DNA of 64,000 bases from Lactonifactor sp. BIOML-A5 (GTDB lineage Bacteria > Bacillota > Clostridia > Lachnospirales > Lachnospiraceae), in the NCBI RefSeq assembly GCF_009677585.1, contig NZ_WKYV01000009.1:68407-132406 (forward strand). Direction: 5' to 3'. The notes beneath the pieces are model-generated. The model had not been told where the DNA came from, made no database searches, and worked only from the letters and a program-made list of their open reading frames with translations. The first letter of the stretch is position 1, and each line of letters opens with the position of its first letter. This document shows positions 37,204 to 46,613 of this stretch, one piece after another. The position numbers were made by a program, and so were the translations under genes.

Positions 37204-38868
37204 TCAATCCTCGAAGATTTTACCCTGTGCAGTCACCCGAACCACCGTTTCTATAAAATGACGCTCTCCATCTTTGCATTCGCTGAGCAAAACACCTTTC
37301 TCAGAAACATTTAAGAATTCATATATCAGTTTTCCATTATGTTCAAAGACATCTTCACAGATAACCGATAGTTCCGCCAGTTCCAAATTCTGCCTGTAAA
37401 TCACTTCCTTCGCATAGCTGCAGGATATATCCACTGCTCTTTGTAATGCGTCTTTACGAAAACTGGAAAAATAACGTCCAGTTTTTGTATGGGCGAGATA
37501 CCCCCGCCCCTCTTCCCCTGGGCGAACCGTTGCCTCCACCGTCTCCCGAATTCCTGCTGTAGCTGCTCCTACTGCATTCGCTACCTCATGATGCTCAGGG
37601 ATTACTGCATCCAATCCACTTTCTTCCCTTGCTTTTTCATACCAGGTTCGTGCCGGAGCTCCGACCGCACATACGGGCAGACTCTCGTGGGCCCCCAATA
37701 CATCCAGGACCTTCCGAACAACTGCCTCCTCTAGCTTTTTAACAAGCTCATCCTTCGGAATTCCAATCCTATCTGCAAGCCCTGCAATGGATTTTATTGA
37801 TTTGTCCCGATCCCACAATACATATTCTTCTGTATAATGGAGAATATCAGTAGGCGTAATTGTATCGATACCACCTCTGCAAGCCGGCAGAACCCTTTCC
37901 GGTCCGATGATTATTTTCCCATCTTCATATGCAATATTACTGTCCCCACCAAGTCCAAAGGTATGAAGTTTTGCAGAGCGAATTTGGATTTTCCACGGTC
38001 CTACTAGTGCCCCTCCATGCGACAGTTCCACACGTTTATTGCGAATAACTCCCACATCCGTAGTAGTTCCTCCCATATCAGATACAATTGCGGTCTCTAT
38101 CTGTGCCAGATTAACAGCGCCTGTCATACTTGCAGCGGGTCCTGAAAGAACGGTTTCGATTGGTTTTTCTTTGATAAACGCAAGACTTGCAATGCTTCCG
38201 TCCCCTTTCATTACAAAAACCGGCGCCGATATGTGATATTTTTTCAGCGATGTTTCCATTGCTTTAATAAATCCATGAATAATGGGCAGTAAACCTGCAT
38301 TTAAAATAACAGTATTTGTGCGTTCCAAATATCCCAGAACATTCGCAATTTCATGTCCACACATTACCGGAATATCTGTTTTTTCCTGCACAAGGCTCTT
38401 TACCTGCAGCTCCTGCTCCGGATTTCGGATACTGGATGCACCTGAAATAGCCACTGCATCCAGCCCTGGAAGGAAATCATCCAGCAGGCTTCGTACCTGT
38501 TCTGAGCGCACATTTGATAACACACGCCCTTTAATGTTCACCTCACCATCCACATGCATCATTTTCTCTGATGCCAATACGCCCCAGGGGCGTTCCCCTA
38601 TAATTATAACGCCAACCTTTCCAGTCTTGCTTTCCACGATTGCATTTGTAGCCAGCGTCGTTGATAGCACTACCCTTTCAACTTCCGATGTTTCCTGAGC
38701 TGTCAGCCTCAATTTATAAATGCTTTCACTGATTCCATTTTCCAGCTTTTCATGCGTAGTAAGAGCTTTAGCCTTACGCACGACTCCGCGGCCGCAGTCC
38801 CCGTCTGTTTTTAACAGTACTGCGTCTGTATAGGTTCCACCTGTATCAATACCAATTACGTATGCCAT
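37204..38868 (-). CDS. hydantoinase A/oxoprolinase-family ATPase
   Basis: 554 residues starting with the ASKHA phosphate loop (GIDTGGTYTDAVLLK) and keeping the second loop (VSDMGGTTTDVG) and LHTFGLGGDS. These are the marks of the hydantoinase A/5-oxoprolinase A fold. No hydantoinase B subunit is encoded next to it. Because ASKHA ATPases such as MutL/GlmL and EutA repair B12 mutases, and the mutase-like gene is the next one downstream, a reactivase role is an appealing inference. Direct ATP-dependent ring opening is the alternative. Confidence 0.75.
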   Translation of the reverse strand: MAYVIGIDTGGTYTDAVLLKTDGDCGRGVVRKAKALTTHEKLENGISESIYKLRLTAQETSEVERVVLSTTLATNAIVESKTGKVGVIIIGERPWGVLASEKMMHVDGEVNIKGRVLSNVRSEQVRSLLDDFLPGLDAVAISGASSIRNPEQELQVKSLVQEKTDIPVMCGHEIANVLGYLERTNTVILNAGLLPIIHGFIKAMETSLKKYHISAPVFVMKGDGSIASLAFIKEKPIETVLSGPAASMTGAVNLAQIETAIVSDMGGTTTDVGVIRNKRVELSHGGALVGPWKIQIRSAKLHTFGLGGDSNIAYEDGKIIIGPERVLPACRGGIDTITPTDILHYTEEYVLWDRDKSIKSIAGLADRIGIPKDELVKKLEEAVVRKVLDVLGAHESLPVCAVGAPARTWYEKAREESGLDAVIPEHHEVANAVGAATAGIRETVEATVRPGEEGRGYLAHTKTGRYFSSFRKDALQRAVDISCSYAKEVIYRQNLELAELSVICEDVFEHNGKLIYEFLNVSEKGVLLSECKDGERHFIETVVRVTAQGKIFED

Positions 38869-38886
38869 AACCTCTGCCTCTTCTGT

Positions 38887-39753
38887 CTAAATCAGTTCAT
38901 TTACAACCGCTACAACATTTTTGGCGCTGTTACCGTGCTCGGCGCCTTTCTCAAACAGCTTCAAAATTGCATCTCCGCAGGGTGTTTTTACACCAACAGA
39001 ATGCATAGAGTTCAGAATCGTTTTCATCGAAGAAACTTCTATTCGTAAGGTACATTCAGAAGCATCTTCAAACTTGCCCGTATAATTGCTGCATTCATCT
39101 GCAAAGGAACGATAATTTCCAGCCAGCATAATTGGAAGAATGTGCTCTGCCTGCTCAATAAAGGATGCAACCGGATAATTGTTCTTAATACAATATGCAA
39201 CTGCTTCCGCAAGAGCTGCAATTGCTCCAAAATGTACTTCGAGAACTGCAATGTCAATCACACTTGCGCCAATTACATCTTCTCCAAGATATACTGCGGT
39301 TCCGATTGCATCCAGTGCATTCTTGGCGCTGTCGAATACTTCTTTGCTTCCCGAATAAAGAAGATAGGCTTTTTCAGTACCGATATCCCCAGGATAGTTC
39401 TCTATTTTAGCATCCAAATGCAGCATGCCCTTTTCTTTTGCAATACGATCCATATCCTTAACTTCATCAGGACTGGAGGTGGTTGTATTGATTAACATCT
39501 TTCCTCTAAGCCGTTCTTTATCAGCGCTATTCATAACGGCAGATGCAATTTTATGATTTGGTAAATTAATCAGTATGCATTCCGTATCACCCGCCTCGTC
39601 CAGACTTGCATAATATCTCGCTCCACGTTTAATAAATTTGTCTGCTGCATTTTTATTAATATCAACAATCGTTACCTCAATCCCACCGTTCATCAGCGCA
39701 TGAATCAATGAACTTCCCATGGTTCCACAGCCGACAACTGTTATTTTTTTCAT
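38887..39753 (-). CDS. beta-hydroxyacid (3-hydroxyisobutyrate) dehydrogenase-like protein
   Basis: 288 residues: N-terminal Rossmann fold (VVGCGTMGSSLIHAL, NADP or NAD by the following VTIVDINKNAADK) and an all-helical C-terminal domain. The usual SGxxGxG substrate motif and catalytic Lys are not obvious in the C-terminal part, so it may be closer to the imine-reductase-like branch. It probably oxidises or reduces an intermediate of the operon's pathway. Confidence 0.78.
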   Translation of the reverse strand: MKKITVVGCGTMGSSLIHALMNGGIEVTIVDINKNAADKFIKRGARYYASLDEAGDTECILINLPNHKIASAVMNSADKERLRGKMLINTTTSSPDEVKDMDRIAKEKGMLHLDAKIENYPGDIGTEKAYLLYSGSKEVFDSAKNALDAIGTAVYLGEDVIGASVIDIAVLEVHFGAIAALAEAVAYCIKNNYPVASFIEQAEHILPIMLAGNYRSFADECSNYTGKFEDASECTLRIEVSSMKTILNSMHSVGVKTPCGDAILKLFEKGAEHGNSAKNVVAVVNELI

Positions 39754-39788
39754 TACCTTCCTCCTCCTCTGAAAATATAAATTTTACA

Positions 39789-41153
39789 CTACATAAACAA
39801 TGCCTCTCTGACCACCTCGCACACAGTCGGATGCGGAAATATAAGCTTCTGCAGATCCGTAATTGTTCTTTTAGAACCAATCATCATCTCTGCACCATAA
39901 ATGATCTCCGATGTATAGCTTCCAATCATATGGACGCCGACAATCGTGTTATCATCCGTATTTATTATCAGCTTGCAGGTGCCGTCTCCTCTCTCCACCT
40001 CAGCCAGATATCTTCCTGAGTAGTTCATGGAAACATTTGCAACTCTTACATTCATGCCTTTCGCAGCTGCACTTTCTTCGGTCTCTCCCACACCCGCGAC
40101 TTCCGGATTAGTATAAATAACGTACGGAATCTGCTCATATTCCATGGAATCTTCAATGCCCAAAATATCATTTACGGCGACTTCAGCTTCTCTGTATGCG
40201 GTATGTGCTAACATAACTTTCCCATTGATGTCCCCCACTGCATAAACGCCAGGTATATTGGTCTGCATATGTTCATCTGTCTCAATCGCACCGCGATTAA
40301 CAGAAATCCCCAAATTCTCCAGCCCTATATTCTCTGTACAGGCCCTTCGTCCAATGGCACAAAGAACTGCGTCAGCCTGTTCCAGACGTTCTCCCCCTTT
40401 ATCCTCATACCGCACACCCTGTTCCGTAACCTCAGTCACTTTGCAGCCAAGTCTGAATTTCACACCTCTGCGCTTGTAATTTCTCAAAAGAATTGAGGCA
40501 ATTTCTCTTTCCGCCGGTCCTGCAATCTTGTCCAACATTTCGATAATAGTTACATTTACGCCCGTCATGGCAAAATAGGACGCCATTTCAAGCCCAATTA
40601 CCCCGCCGCCTATCACTATGAGTTTTTCGGGAAGATTTGTTCTGCTGAGTGCTTCTTTGCTAGTCATAACAAATCCGTTTTCGATTCCTTCTTTTAATCC
40701 CGGAATTCCTGGAATCGCAGGGACAGAGCCGCATGCAAAAATAAGCTTCTCTCCTAAATATGTCTCATCCTCAACCTGTACAACGAAGCCTTCTTCTGTC
40801 TTACCCTCTACATATCCACTGCCCGTTACTACGTTTACACCATTGGCCTTCATCTTCGCGCCTACGCCGGCAACTAGCATATGTACTACTCGATCCTTGT
40901 GCTGAATCACCTGCTTATGGGCAATCCTCACATTCTCCGCAGTCACACCGAAGTTTGCACTATCCTTTGCATGTTCATAAAGCTTTGCTGAATTCAATAA
41001 TGCTTTTGACGGGATACATCCCTCGTTCAGACAGGTCCCTCCAAGTGCTCTCTTCTCAATCAGAACAACTTCTTTTCCGCCATGAGCTGCACGTTCTGCC
41101 GCCAGGTAGCCGCCCGGGCCGCCCCCTAATACTATTACATCTGTTTTTATCAT
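39789..41153 (-). CDS. dihydrolipoamide dehydrogenase (E3)
   Basis: 454 residues from the ATG at 41151-41153, which has GGAG 6 nt before it. FAD site GGGPGGYLAAERAA, redox disulfide GGTCLNEGCIPSK, NAD site GGGVIGLEMASYF, and the C-terminal HPTVCE that supplies the catalytic His-Glu. It re-oxidises the free lipoyl protein. It overlaps no neighbour; the isomerase-like gene ends 15 bp upstream. Confidence 0.93.
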   Translation of the reverse strand: MIKTDVIVLGGGPGGYLAAERAAHGGKEVVLIEKRALGGTCLNEGCIPSKALLNSAKLYEHAKDSANFGVTAENVRIAHKQVIQHKDRVVHMLVAGVGAKMKANGVNVVTGSGYVEGKTEEGFVVQVEDETYLGEKLIFACGSVPAIPGIPGLKEGIENGFVMTSKEALSRTNLPEKLIVIGGGVIGLEMASYFAMTGVNVTIIEMLDKIAGPAEREIASILLRNYKRRGVKFRLGCKVTEVTEQGVRYEDKGGERLEQADAVLCAIGRRACTENIGLENLGISVNRGAIETDEHMQTNIPGVYAVGDINGKVMLAHTAYREAEVAVNDILGIEDSMEYEQIPYVIYTNPEVAGVGETEESAAAKGMNVRVANVSMNYSGRYLAEVERGDGTCKLIINTDDNTIVGVHMIGSYTSEIIYGAEMMIGSKRTITDLQKLIFPHPTVCEVVREALFM

Positions 41154-41168
41154 GCCGTTCTCCATTTA

Positions 41169-42518
41169 TTATTTAAGAATAACTTTCTGTATCCCCATAT
41201 AGCCACATACCATCTTCAAAAGTTCTGTATAATCACCTTCTTTGATAATTACATGATGATGCAGACCATTCTCAATCATCTGATCCACTACCTGACTTGC
41301 CTTCACACCGTCAGTTCTCAGTTTTACAACTAGTTTTTCCCCCGCTTCAACCCATTCCTGACAGCTTACCGGAAGTGTAGAACCAGTAGCGATCATCATC
41401 TGATAGCTTCCCGCGCTTCCCTGCATATCACAGAAGGTAACTTTATTCATAGCCTTTAACGGGAAGCCGATGAAGGACGCCTTGTTCCCTGCCGGGTTAG
41501 ACACTACTTTATCCATGCTGTCAGCCAGCGAAGCGGCAGAACTGCCTTCATGGCAGACAGTCAAATAATCCTCTGTATCATTAAAGGCACCAATCTCGCC
41601 CAGGGCACACGCACCGCCTTCTGATGCAAGATTTAAAATATACTGTACTACAGCATGTGCAATATCACCCTCCGTGTCAACAATAATGCCCTCATCTGCA
41701 AGCCACGATGCTGCCTGGTTCATCATCCCGCCATAATTCGGATAACACTCTGCCGCTATAGCCGCCAGTCCTGCATTTTGAATCATAGCCTTTGTTGCCA
41801 TATACATCTTTGCCATCCAGACCATGTTATCTTCACTGCATTTTACAACACCAGTACGATCACTCAGCTTTTCCAGTGTCATTTTTGCCTCTTCATCACA
41901 GATTTCCTGCGCTGCATCAATGATTTCCTCCATTTCAAAATGGAGAATGGTCGGTCCCACCGTTTTTGAAAACTCCCATTCTTCGATGCTCATATCCTGG
42001 GGGCCTGCAACTCTCCAGGTCTGACGTGATCCAACCAGTGCCAGACGCATTGATCTAACTTTTTCAATAATTTCACCGGCACGGGCAACATTTTTTACCT
42101 TATTGATAAGCTCTTTATCATGCGCAAGACCGTATACATACTCGAAATGGACACCAAAATTCTTTAATACGGAACCAAAATTCTGAACACAGCCTATGGA
42201 AAAAGTTTCCGGATAAGGTACCGCCCAAAATACCGACGGAAGCTTTAACTCCTGGATAAAAATGTATTTTAGAGAGTCCATTACCCAGGTAATATCCATA
42301 ATGGCTACCGACTTAATCCCCGCCTCTTTGAATTGACAGCATACCTTTAAAGCATCTGCCGGTCCCCAAACACATCGTTCTGCCACAACCACATCTATAC
42401 CGGCATCTCTCATTGCAGCAGATGCACTTTCCAATAACTCCTTGTATCTCTGCCCGCCGCTTTCAATCGGACTGCACAAACCTACAAGACCCATTCTTAA
42501 TTGTTCATTCATTTTCAA
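41169..42518 (-). CDS. L-fucose/L-arabinose isomerase-like protein
   Basis: 449 residues; TTG start 6 nt after GGAGG. Overall shape and a few motifs (WVMDSLKYIFIQEL, EMEEIIDAA, AAECYPNYGG, HEGSSAASLADS) resemble the FucI/AraA-like family, including the short family members whose reactions are mostly unknown. FucI-type enzymes interconvert aldoses and ketoses with Mn2+. With the FGGY kinase three genes upstream it suggests isomerase-then-kinase sugar entry. Confidence 0.72.
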   Translation of the reverse strand: MKMNEQLRMGLVGLCSPIESGGQRYKELLESASAAMRDAGIDVVVAERCVWGPADALKVCCQFKEAGIKSVAIMDITWVMDSLKYIFIQELKLPSVFWAVPYPETFSIGCVQNFGSVLKNFGVHFEYVYGLAHDKELINKVKNVARAGEIIEKVRSMRLALVGSRQTWRVAGPQDMSIEEWEFSKTVGPTILHFEMEEIIDAAQEICDEEAKMTLEKLSDRTGVVKCSEDNMVWMAKMYMATKAMIQNAGLAAIAAECYPNYGGMMNQAASWLADEGIIVDTEGDIAHAVVQYILNLASEGGACALGEIGAFNDTEDYLTVCHEGSSAASLADSMDKVVSNPAGNKASFIGFPLKAMNKVTFCDMQGSAGSYQMMIATGSTLPVSCQEWVEAGEKLVVKLRTDGVKASQVVDQMIENGLHHHVIIKEGDYTELLKMVCGYMGIQKVILK

Positions 42519-42578
42519 TCTTTACCTCCTCATTACGCCTGGTCCCTATTCCTTCTCTTACAGGCGCCTCTACGCTTT

Positions 42579-42905
42579 CTAGTCAACCGGACCGCCGCAC
42601 CAAGAAATCAGTGCCGGTTCTGAACCGATGTTAGTGATTTCATGGGGCTCTCCCTCTTCAATAAGAAGTAAATCGCCCTCTTGAAGTTCATAACACTTTC
42701 CGGACTGGCCATTACGAACAACCACATGTCCTCTGCAGGCGAAAAAGGTTTCATGAGAAATTGGATGTCCCGGATCAACCCCTCCCGTCTGTCCCGGAAG
42801 AAGTTCTGAAGTGCCAAACCAGATTTTGTCCGTCCTACAATAATCCCTTACAACTTCCGGACCGTCCAGACTGACCTTGGCATCAGCTTTTTTAACAATT
42901 TTCAT
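42579..42905 (-). CDS. cupin-domain protein
   Basis: 108 residues forming a single cupin barrel: GHPISHETFFACRGHVVVRNG (first motif, in part) and the second motif around EEGEPHEITNIG. Metal ligands His, Glu and His are in the right places. Small cupins in sugar operons act as isomerases, epimerases or sensors; the role here is open. Confidence 0.8.
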   Translation of the reverse strand: MKIVKKADAKVSLDGPEVVRDYCRTDKIWFGTSELLPGQTGGVDPGHPISHETFFACRGHVVVRNGQSGKCYELQEGDLLLIEEGEPHEITNIGSEPALISWCGGPVD

Positions 42906-42965
42906 AATAAACCTCCATTTGTCAACAACACTTTTTTGTTTTACTCTGCAAAAATATACATCTGC

Positions 42966-43631
42966 CTACAGTAGTGATACAACCTTTTCCAGATTTTCAC
43001 GAAATGTGCCATCTTTCACAAACTTCTTATCAAACAGTGCACTTCCCATTGTGAAAGTCCAGGGATTCATCTTACGAACCACTTCAATTCTCTCCTGAGA
43101 ATCAATGCTCCCCGCCATAATAACCGGCAGCTGGCACCTGACGGCAATTTCCTGGGAGAACACTTCCGGATCGCCCTCCGCATAACGATATCCCAGAAGA
43201 TCAATGCCATATACACCTTTCTTTGCGTATACCTCTGCCTGATTCACACAAAACTCAACTGTACCTTTTAATACACTGGGGCTTCCGGATACCCGCCCGA
43301 CAAATGGACAATACTTTACATCATGCTGCTTGATATAATCCAAAACGCTGTCATAAAAAATGGTTCCTGCAAGATAGTCAAATCCGCACTCTACGGCAAG
43401 CTGAGCACCACGCATACATTCAAGTTCAGAGTATGTAACCACTTCAAGAAATGTAGTTTTGCCGGAAAACTTCATCAGCTGACATAATTCCTTCATATCC
43501 TCTGGTTCTAATCCCACGTCCTTAAATCCCCAGTTTTGTACAGGAAGGTCTTTGCACGCCTCAAATGTCTCCTTCGCATTCTTTACTGTTACATCGTGAT
43601 GTGTCAGCATAACAATTAATTTTTCTTTCAT
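42966..43631 (-). CDS. ribulose-phosphate-binding (HisA-like) TIM-barrel protein
   Basis: 221 residues with the alternating pattern of a small beta/alpha barrel and two late phosphate-binding loops (VIMAGSID and FTMGSALF) as in HisA, KGPDC or NanE-type enzymes. It could be an epimerase, aldolase or decarboxylase acting on the kinase product. No closer family is recognised. It sits 18 bp from the kinase gene. Confidence 0.6.
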   Translation of the reverse strand: MKEKLIVMLTHHDVTVKNAKETFEACKDLPVQNWGFKDVGLEPEDMKELCQLMKFSGKTTFLEVVTYSELECMRGAQLAVECGFDYLAGTIFYDSVLDYIKQHDVKYCPFVGRVSGSPSVLKGTVEFCVNQAEVYAKKGVYGIDLLGYRYAEGDPEVFSQEIAVRCQLPVIMAGSIDSQERIEVVRKMNPWTFTMGSALFDKKFVKDGTFRENLEKVVSLL

Positions 43632-43648
43632 TTTCTTCTCCTAATTTA

Positions 43649-45175
43649 TCATATTGTTTGTTCAAAACAGCCTGTCAGATCTTTAAACAGCTTACAATAC
43701 GTCTTATATCCATTTTCGTACACTTCTCTGTTTCCTGGAACAGGCTCGAACTCTGCTTTTATTCCAATCATTCTATCTACAGCCCCATCTATACTGTCAA
43801 AAATCCCAACTGCCTTGCCTGCCAGAATAGCCGCTCCCAGACATGCAGCTTCTTTTGATTTTGTTGTGAGCAGTCTCTTCCCTGTAATATCTGATTTAAT
43901 CTGACTCCACACTTCACTCTTAGAGCCTCCCCCAAGAGAGCGTACCTCATTTACTTCAATTCCCATCGCTTCCAATGTATCGATATTGCGTTGAAGAGTA
44001 TATCCCACCGACTCAAAAATTGCTCTTACAAAATGTGCCTTCGTATGCCTCATAGTGAATCCAAACCATACGCCCTTAGCTTTGGCATTCACGTCAGGAG
44101 CAAGAGAACCAGACAGATGAGGGAGCATTAAAAGCCCTTCTGCTCCTGCAGGGACACTGGCCGCCTCTTTCCCCATCAAATCATAAGCACTTACATCTGA
44201 AATTGATTCTATTGCCATCTCTTCTTTGCAGAACTTATCTCTGAACCAGCGAAGAGCCATCCCCCCTGTAGTAAACGTATGCAGCATGTACATATCAGGA
44301 ATTGCAAAATAGTGCAGCGGCATCTTACCGTTTGGATCAAAAATAGGACCTGCAACCGGAACGCAAATAGCTAAGGCAGAACCAATATTTTCTGAAAACA
44401 TCCCTGCATGGACATTTCCGACTCCAATTGCCCCTGCCGCCTGATCCAAGGCGCCTGTACAAACGGTGATATCAGTCCCAAGCCCCAGTTCTTTACTGAT
44501 TTCAGGACGTACCTTTCCTACTACCTCACCGGATTCATACACAGGTGCAAGCTGTTCTTCCTCAATTCCCACAAACTTCAACATCTCCGGCCAGTACTTT
44601 TTCGTGGTAATATTCCAGTATGCAGACGAACAAACTAAAGACCCCTCTGTTGCAAACAGGCCTGTTATTCTATAAATGAAATAATCCTCTATCAGCAAAA
44701 ACTTATATGTCTTTGCAAATACCTCAGGTTCACTCCTTCTAAGCCAAAGGATTTTTGCCGCCGGCCAGCAAGGTTCGAAGCTCACTTGACCAGTCACCTG
44801 ATAGCACGTTTCATTTCCGAATTGAGCCTCCATTTCCCTTGCCTCTTTTACTGCACGGTTATCCATCCAGACAATCGCATTTCTTAAGCTTTTCCCCTCT
44901 TTGTCAATACAAAGCAATGTCTCACCCTGAGCTGAAATTGCTAGTGCCAGACTATCCTGCTCCTGGATTGGATACTGGGCTTTCAAGTCAGCAAGGCCGT
45001 CTTTGAAAGCATTCCAATAGATTTCAGGATCCCCTTCCACAAAATTCACTTTTGGAGTCATCAAACTATACTCCTTGGCAGATACAGCCAACAGCGTTCC
45101 CCCGCTGTCGAACAGCGCAACCTTAAGAGCAGTTGTTCCTAAATCCAGACCAATCAATAACTTCATGTTTGTCAT
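43649..45175 (-). CDS. FGGY-family carbohydrate kinase
   Basis: 508 residues: N-terminal phosphate loop GLDLGTTALKVALFD, the family motif near two thirds (AKGVWFGFTMRHTKAHFVRAIFES in part) and the ATP-site glycines SLGGGSKSEVWSQI. It phosphorylates a ketose or polyol. Start is either the ATG at 45175 or the one at 45166; the ribosome binding site GAGGGGAG does not clearly decide. Xylulokinase-like in overall length; the true substrate is not known. Confidence 0.9.
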   Translation of the reverse strand: MTNMKLLIGLDLGTTALKVALFDSGGTLLAVSAKEYSLMTPKVNFVEGDPEIYWNAFKDGLADLKAQYPIQEQDSLALAISAQGETLLCIDKEGKSLRNAIVWMDNRAVKEAREMEAQFGNETCYQVTGQVSFEPCWPAAKILWLRRSEPEVFAKTYKFLLIEDYFIYRITGLFATEGSLVCSSAYWNITTKKYWPEMLKFVGIEEEQLAPVYESGEVVGKVRPEISKELGLGTDITVCTGALDQAAGAIGVGNVHAGMFSENIGSALAICVPVAGPIFDPNGKMPLHYFAIPDMYMLHTFTTGGMALRWFRDKFCKEEMAIESISDVSAYDLMGKEAASVPAGAEGLLMLPHLSGSLAPDVNAKAKGVWFGFTMRHTKAHFVRAIFESVGYTLQRNIDTLEAMGIEVNEVRSLGGGSKSEVWSQIKSDITGKRLLTTKSKEAACLGAAILAGKAVGIFDSIDGAVDRMIGIKAEFEPVPGNREVYENGYKTYCKLFKDLTGCFEQTI

Positions 45176-45260
45176 TTCTCCCCTCTGAATTACAGTTCAT
45201 CATAACCTGCGAACCGGCGGATATGGCCTAAGCGCATCCGTCCTTCACCGGCCATTTTAT

Positions 45261-45527
45261 TTATAAATATGTAGCAATATCCTCATTTTCATCCTCTGAT
45301 AAAATTAGGACCGGTGTCTGACACGCAACAAGAGTTCCCTCTTCTACCAGAAGTTTTCTAACGTAGCCCTTCATGTCAGATTCGACCTGATTGGTAATCT
45401 TATCTGTCTCTACTTCATATAAGAAATCTCCTTCAGATACTTTATCGCCTACTGCAACCAAATATTTTCCTACCGTTCCTTCCTTCATTGTAGAACCCAT
45501 TTTGGGCAGTTTAAAAATCTTAACCAT
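45261..45527 (-). CDS. free-standing lipoyl-domain protein
   Basis: 88 residues, one lipoyl domain and little else: KLPKMGSTMKEG at the start, the lipoylation site ETDKIT with Lys43, then GYVRKLLVEEG. It lacks any linker or catalytic part, so it acts as a mobile acyl and electron carrier between E1, the separate E2 core and E3, much like GcvH. The lipoate-protein ligase encoded across the divergent promoter is its probable modifying enzyme. Confidence 0.9.
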   Translation of the reverse strand: MVKIFKLPKMGSTMKEGTVGKYLVAVGDKVSEGDFLYEVETDKITNQVESDMKGYVRKLLVEEGTLVACQTPVLILSEDENEDIATYL

Positions 45528-45566
45528 TTCATTACCTCCAGTAATATAATTTATTCTGTTTCGTAC

Positions 45567-45604
45567 AGGGGCAGCTGATCACAATTCCTTATACAGCAGC
45601 CCCT
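45567..45604 (-). other. operon-internal hairpin between E1 beta and lipoyl genes
   Basis: An imperfect 10-bp GC-rich stem (45567-45577 with 45594-45604) in the longest gap of the front part of the operon (about 105 bp). No T run follows on the minus strand, so it is more likely a processing or stability element that sets E1 apart from the genes downstream. Confidence 0.45.
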
Positions 45605-45632
45605 GCTGCTGCAACTGTACACGAAGCCCAAT

Positions 45633-46613
45633 TTACCCCATTATTTTCTTTACTGCATCTATTATGTCATTCTTCTGTGGGAAGTAATACTCCTCAAGTG
45701 TCACCGTAAATGGAACCGGTGTATTCAGTGCGCCGACACGGATAATTCCTTTATCCAATGTTTCAAACATGTCCTCTGCAACATTCGCTGCCAGTTCCCC
45801 AGACCATGCTCCCCGTTTGACTTCTTCTGTAACGACTACAAGTTTTCTGGTCTTAGAGATAGATTTATAAACCAATTCTTTATCGAAGGGATATAAAGTC
45901 CTTGGATCAATCACCTCAATACTGATATTGTCTTTTTCCAATTCTTTTGCCGCTTCCAGAGCTTTCAACACACACAAACCAGTGGCAACTACGGTTACAT
46001 CGCTTCCTGCCCGCTTTATATCTGCGCTTCCCAGGGGAATCGGAGCATATTCATCTTTATCTACCACTTCTCCCTTTGTCTGATAAAGCATCTGATGCTC
46101 AAAAAACATAACGGGATTATCATCTTCTATTGACGTCAAAAGCAGACCGTATGCATCCTGAGGTGTGGATGGATATACCACCTTCAGACCAGGAAGATGC
46201 ACCAGCATTGCCTCTAGCGACTGTGAATGCTGCGCTGCGCTCTGCATTCCTCCGCCGCTGGTAAGTCTTAATGTCATGGGAACATTCATACTTCCCCCAT
46301 ACATATAACGGAATTTCGCCGTCTGATTCATAATCTGATCCATACAGCAGCCCATAAAATCATTGTACATAAGTTCTGCCACCGGACGCATTCCGGTAAG
46401 GGCTGCGCCAGCTGAAAGTCCTACTATCATCTGTTCTGCTACCGGTGTATCACGAACCCGCTCCTTACCAAACTGTCTATACAGCCCCCTTGTAGCTCCC
46501 ATAGATCCGTCTACCAGCCCAACATCTTCGCCAATGCAGAAAACGGTAGGATCCTTCTCCATCTCAAAACGAATCGCATCAGATATCGCTTCTGAAAAAT
46601 ATATATTTCTCAT
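45633..46613 (-). CDS. 2-oxo acid/acetoin dehydrogenase E1 beta subunit
   Basis: 326 residues. Typical E1 beta order: TPP-site half (EDVG), TPVAEQMIVGLSAGAALTGM, PVAELMYNDFMGCCMDQI, AAQHSQSLEAML, and the transketolase C-terminal domain. Closest in look to AcoB of acetoin dehydrogenase. The start overlaps the stop of E1 alpha by one base (TAATG), so the two are coupled. Confidence 0.92.
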   Translation of the reverse strand: MRNIYFSEAISDAIRFEMEKDPTVFCIGEDVGLVDGSMGATRGLYRQFGKERVRDTPVAEQMIVGLSAGAALTGMRPVAELMYNDFMGCCMDQIMNQTAKFRYMYGGSMNVPMTLRLTSGGGMQSAAQHSQSLEAMLVHLPGLKVVYPSTPQDAYGLLLTSIEDDNPVMFFEHQMLYQTKGEVVDKDEYAPIPLGSADIKRAGSDVTVVATGLCVLKALEAAKELEKDNISIEVIDPRTLYPFDKELVYKSISKTRKLVVVTEEVKRGAWSGELAANVAEDMFETLDKGIIRVGALNTPVPFTVTLEEYYFPQKNDIIDAVKKIMG

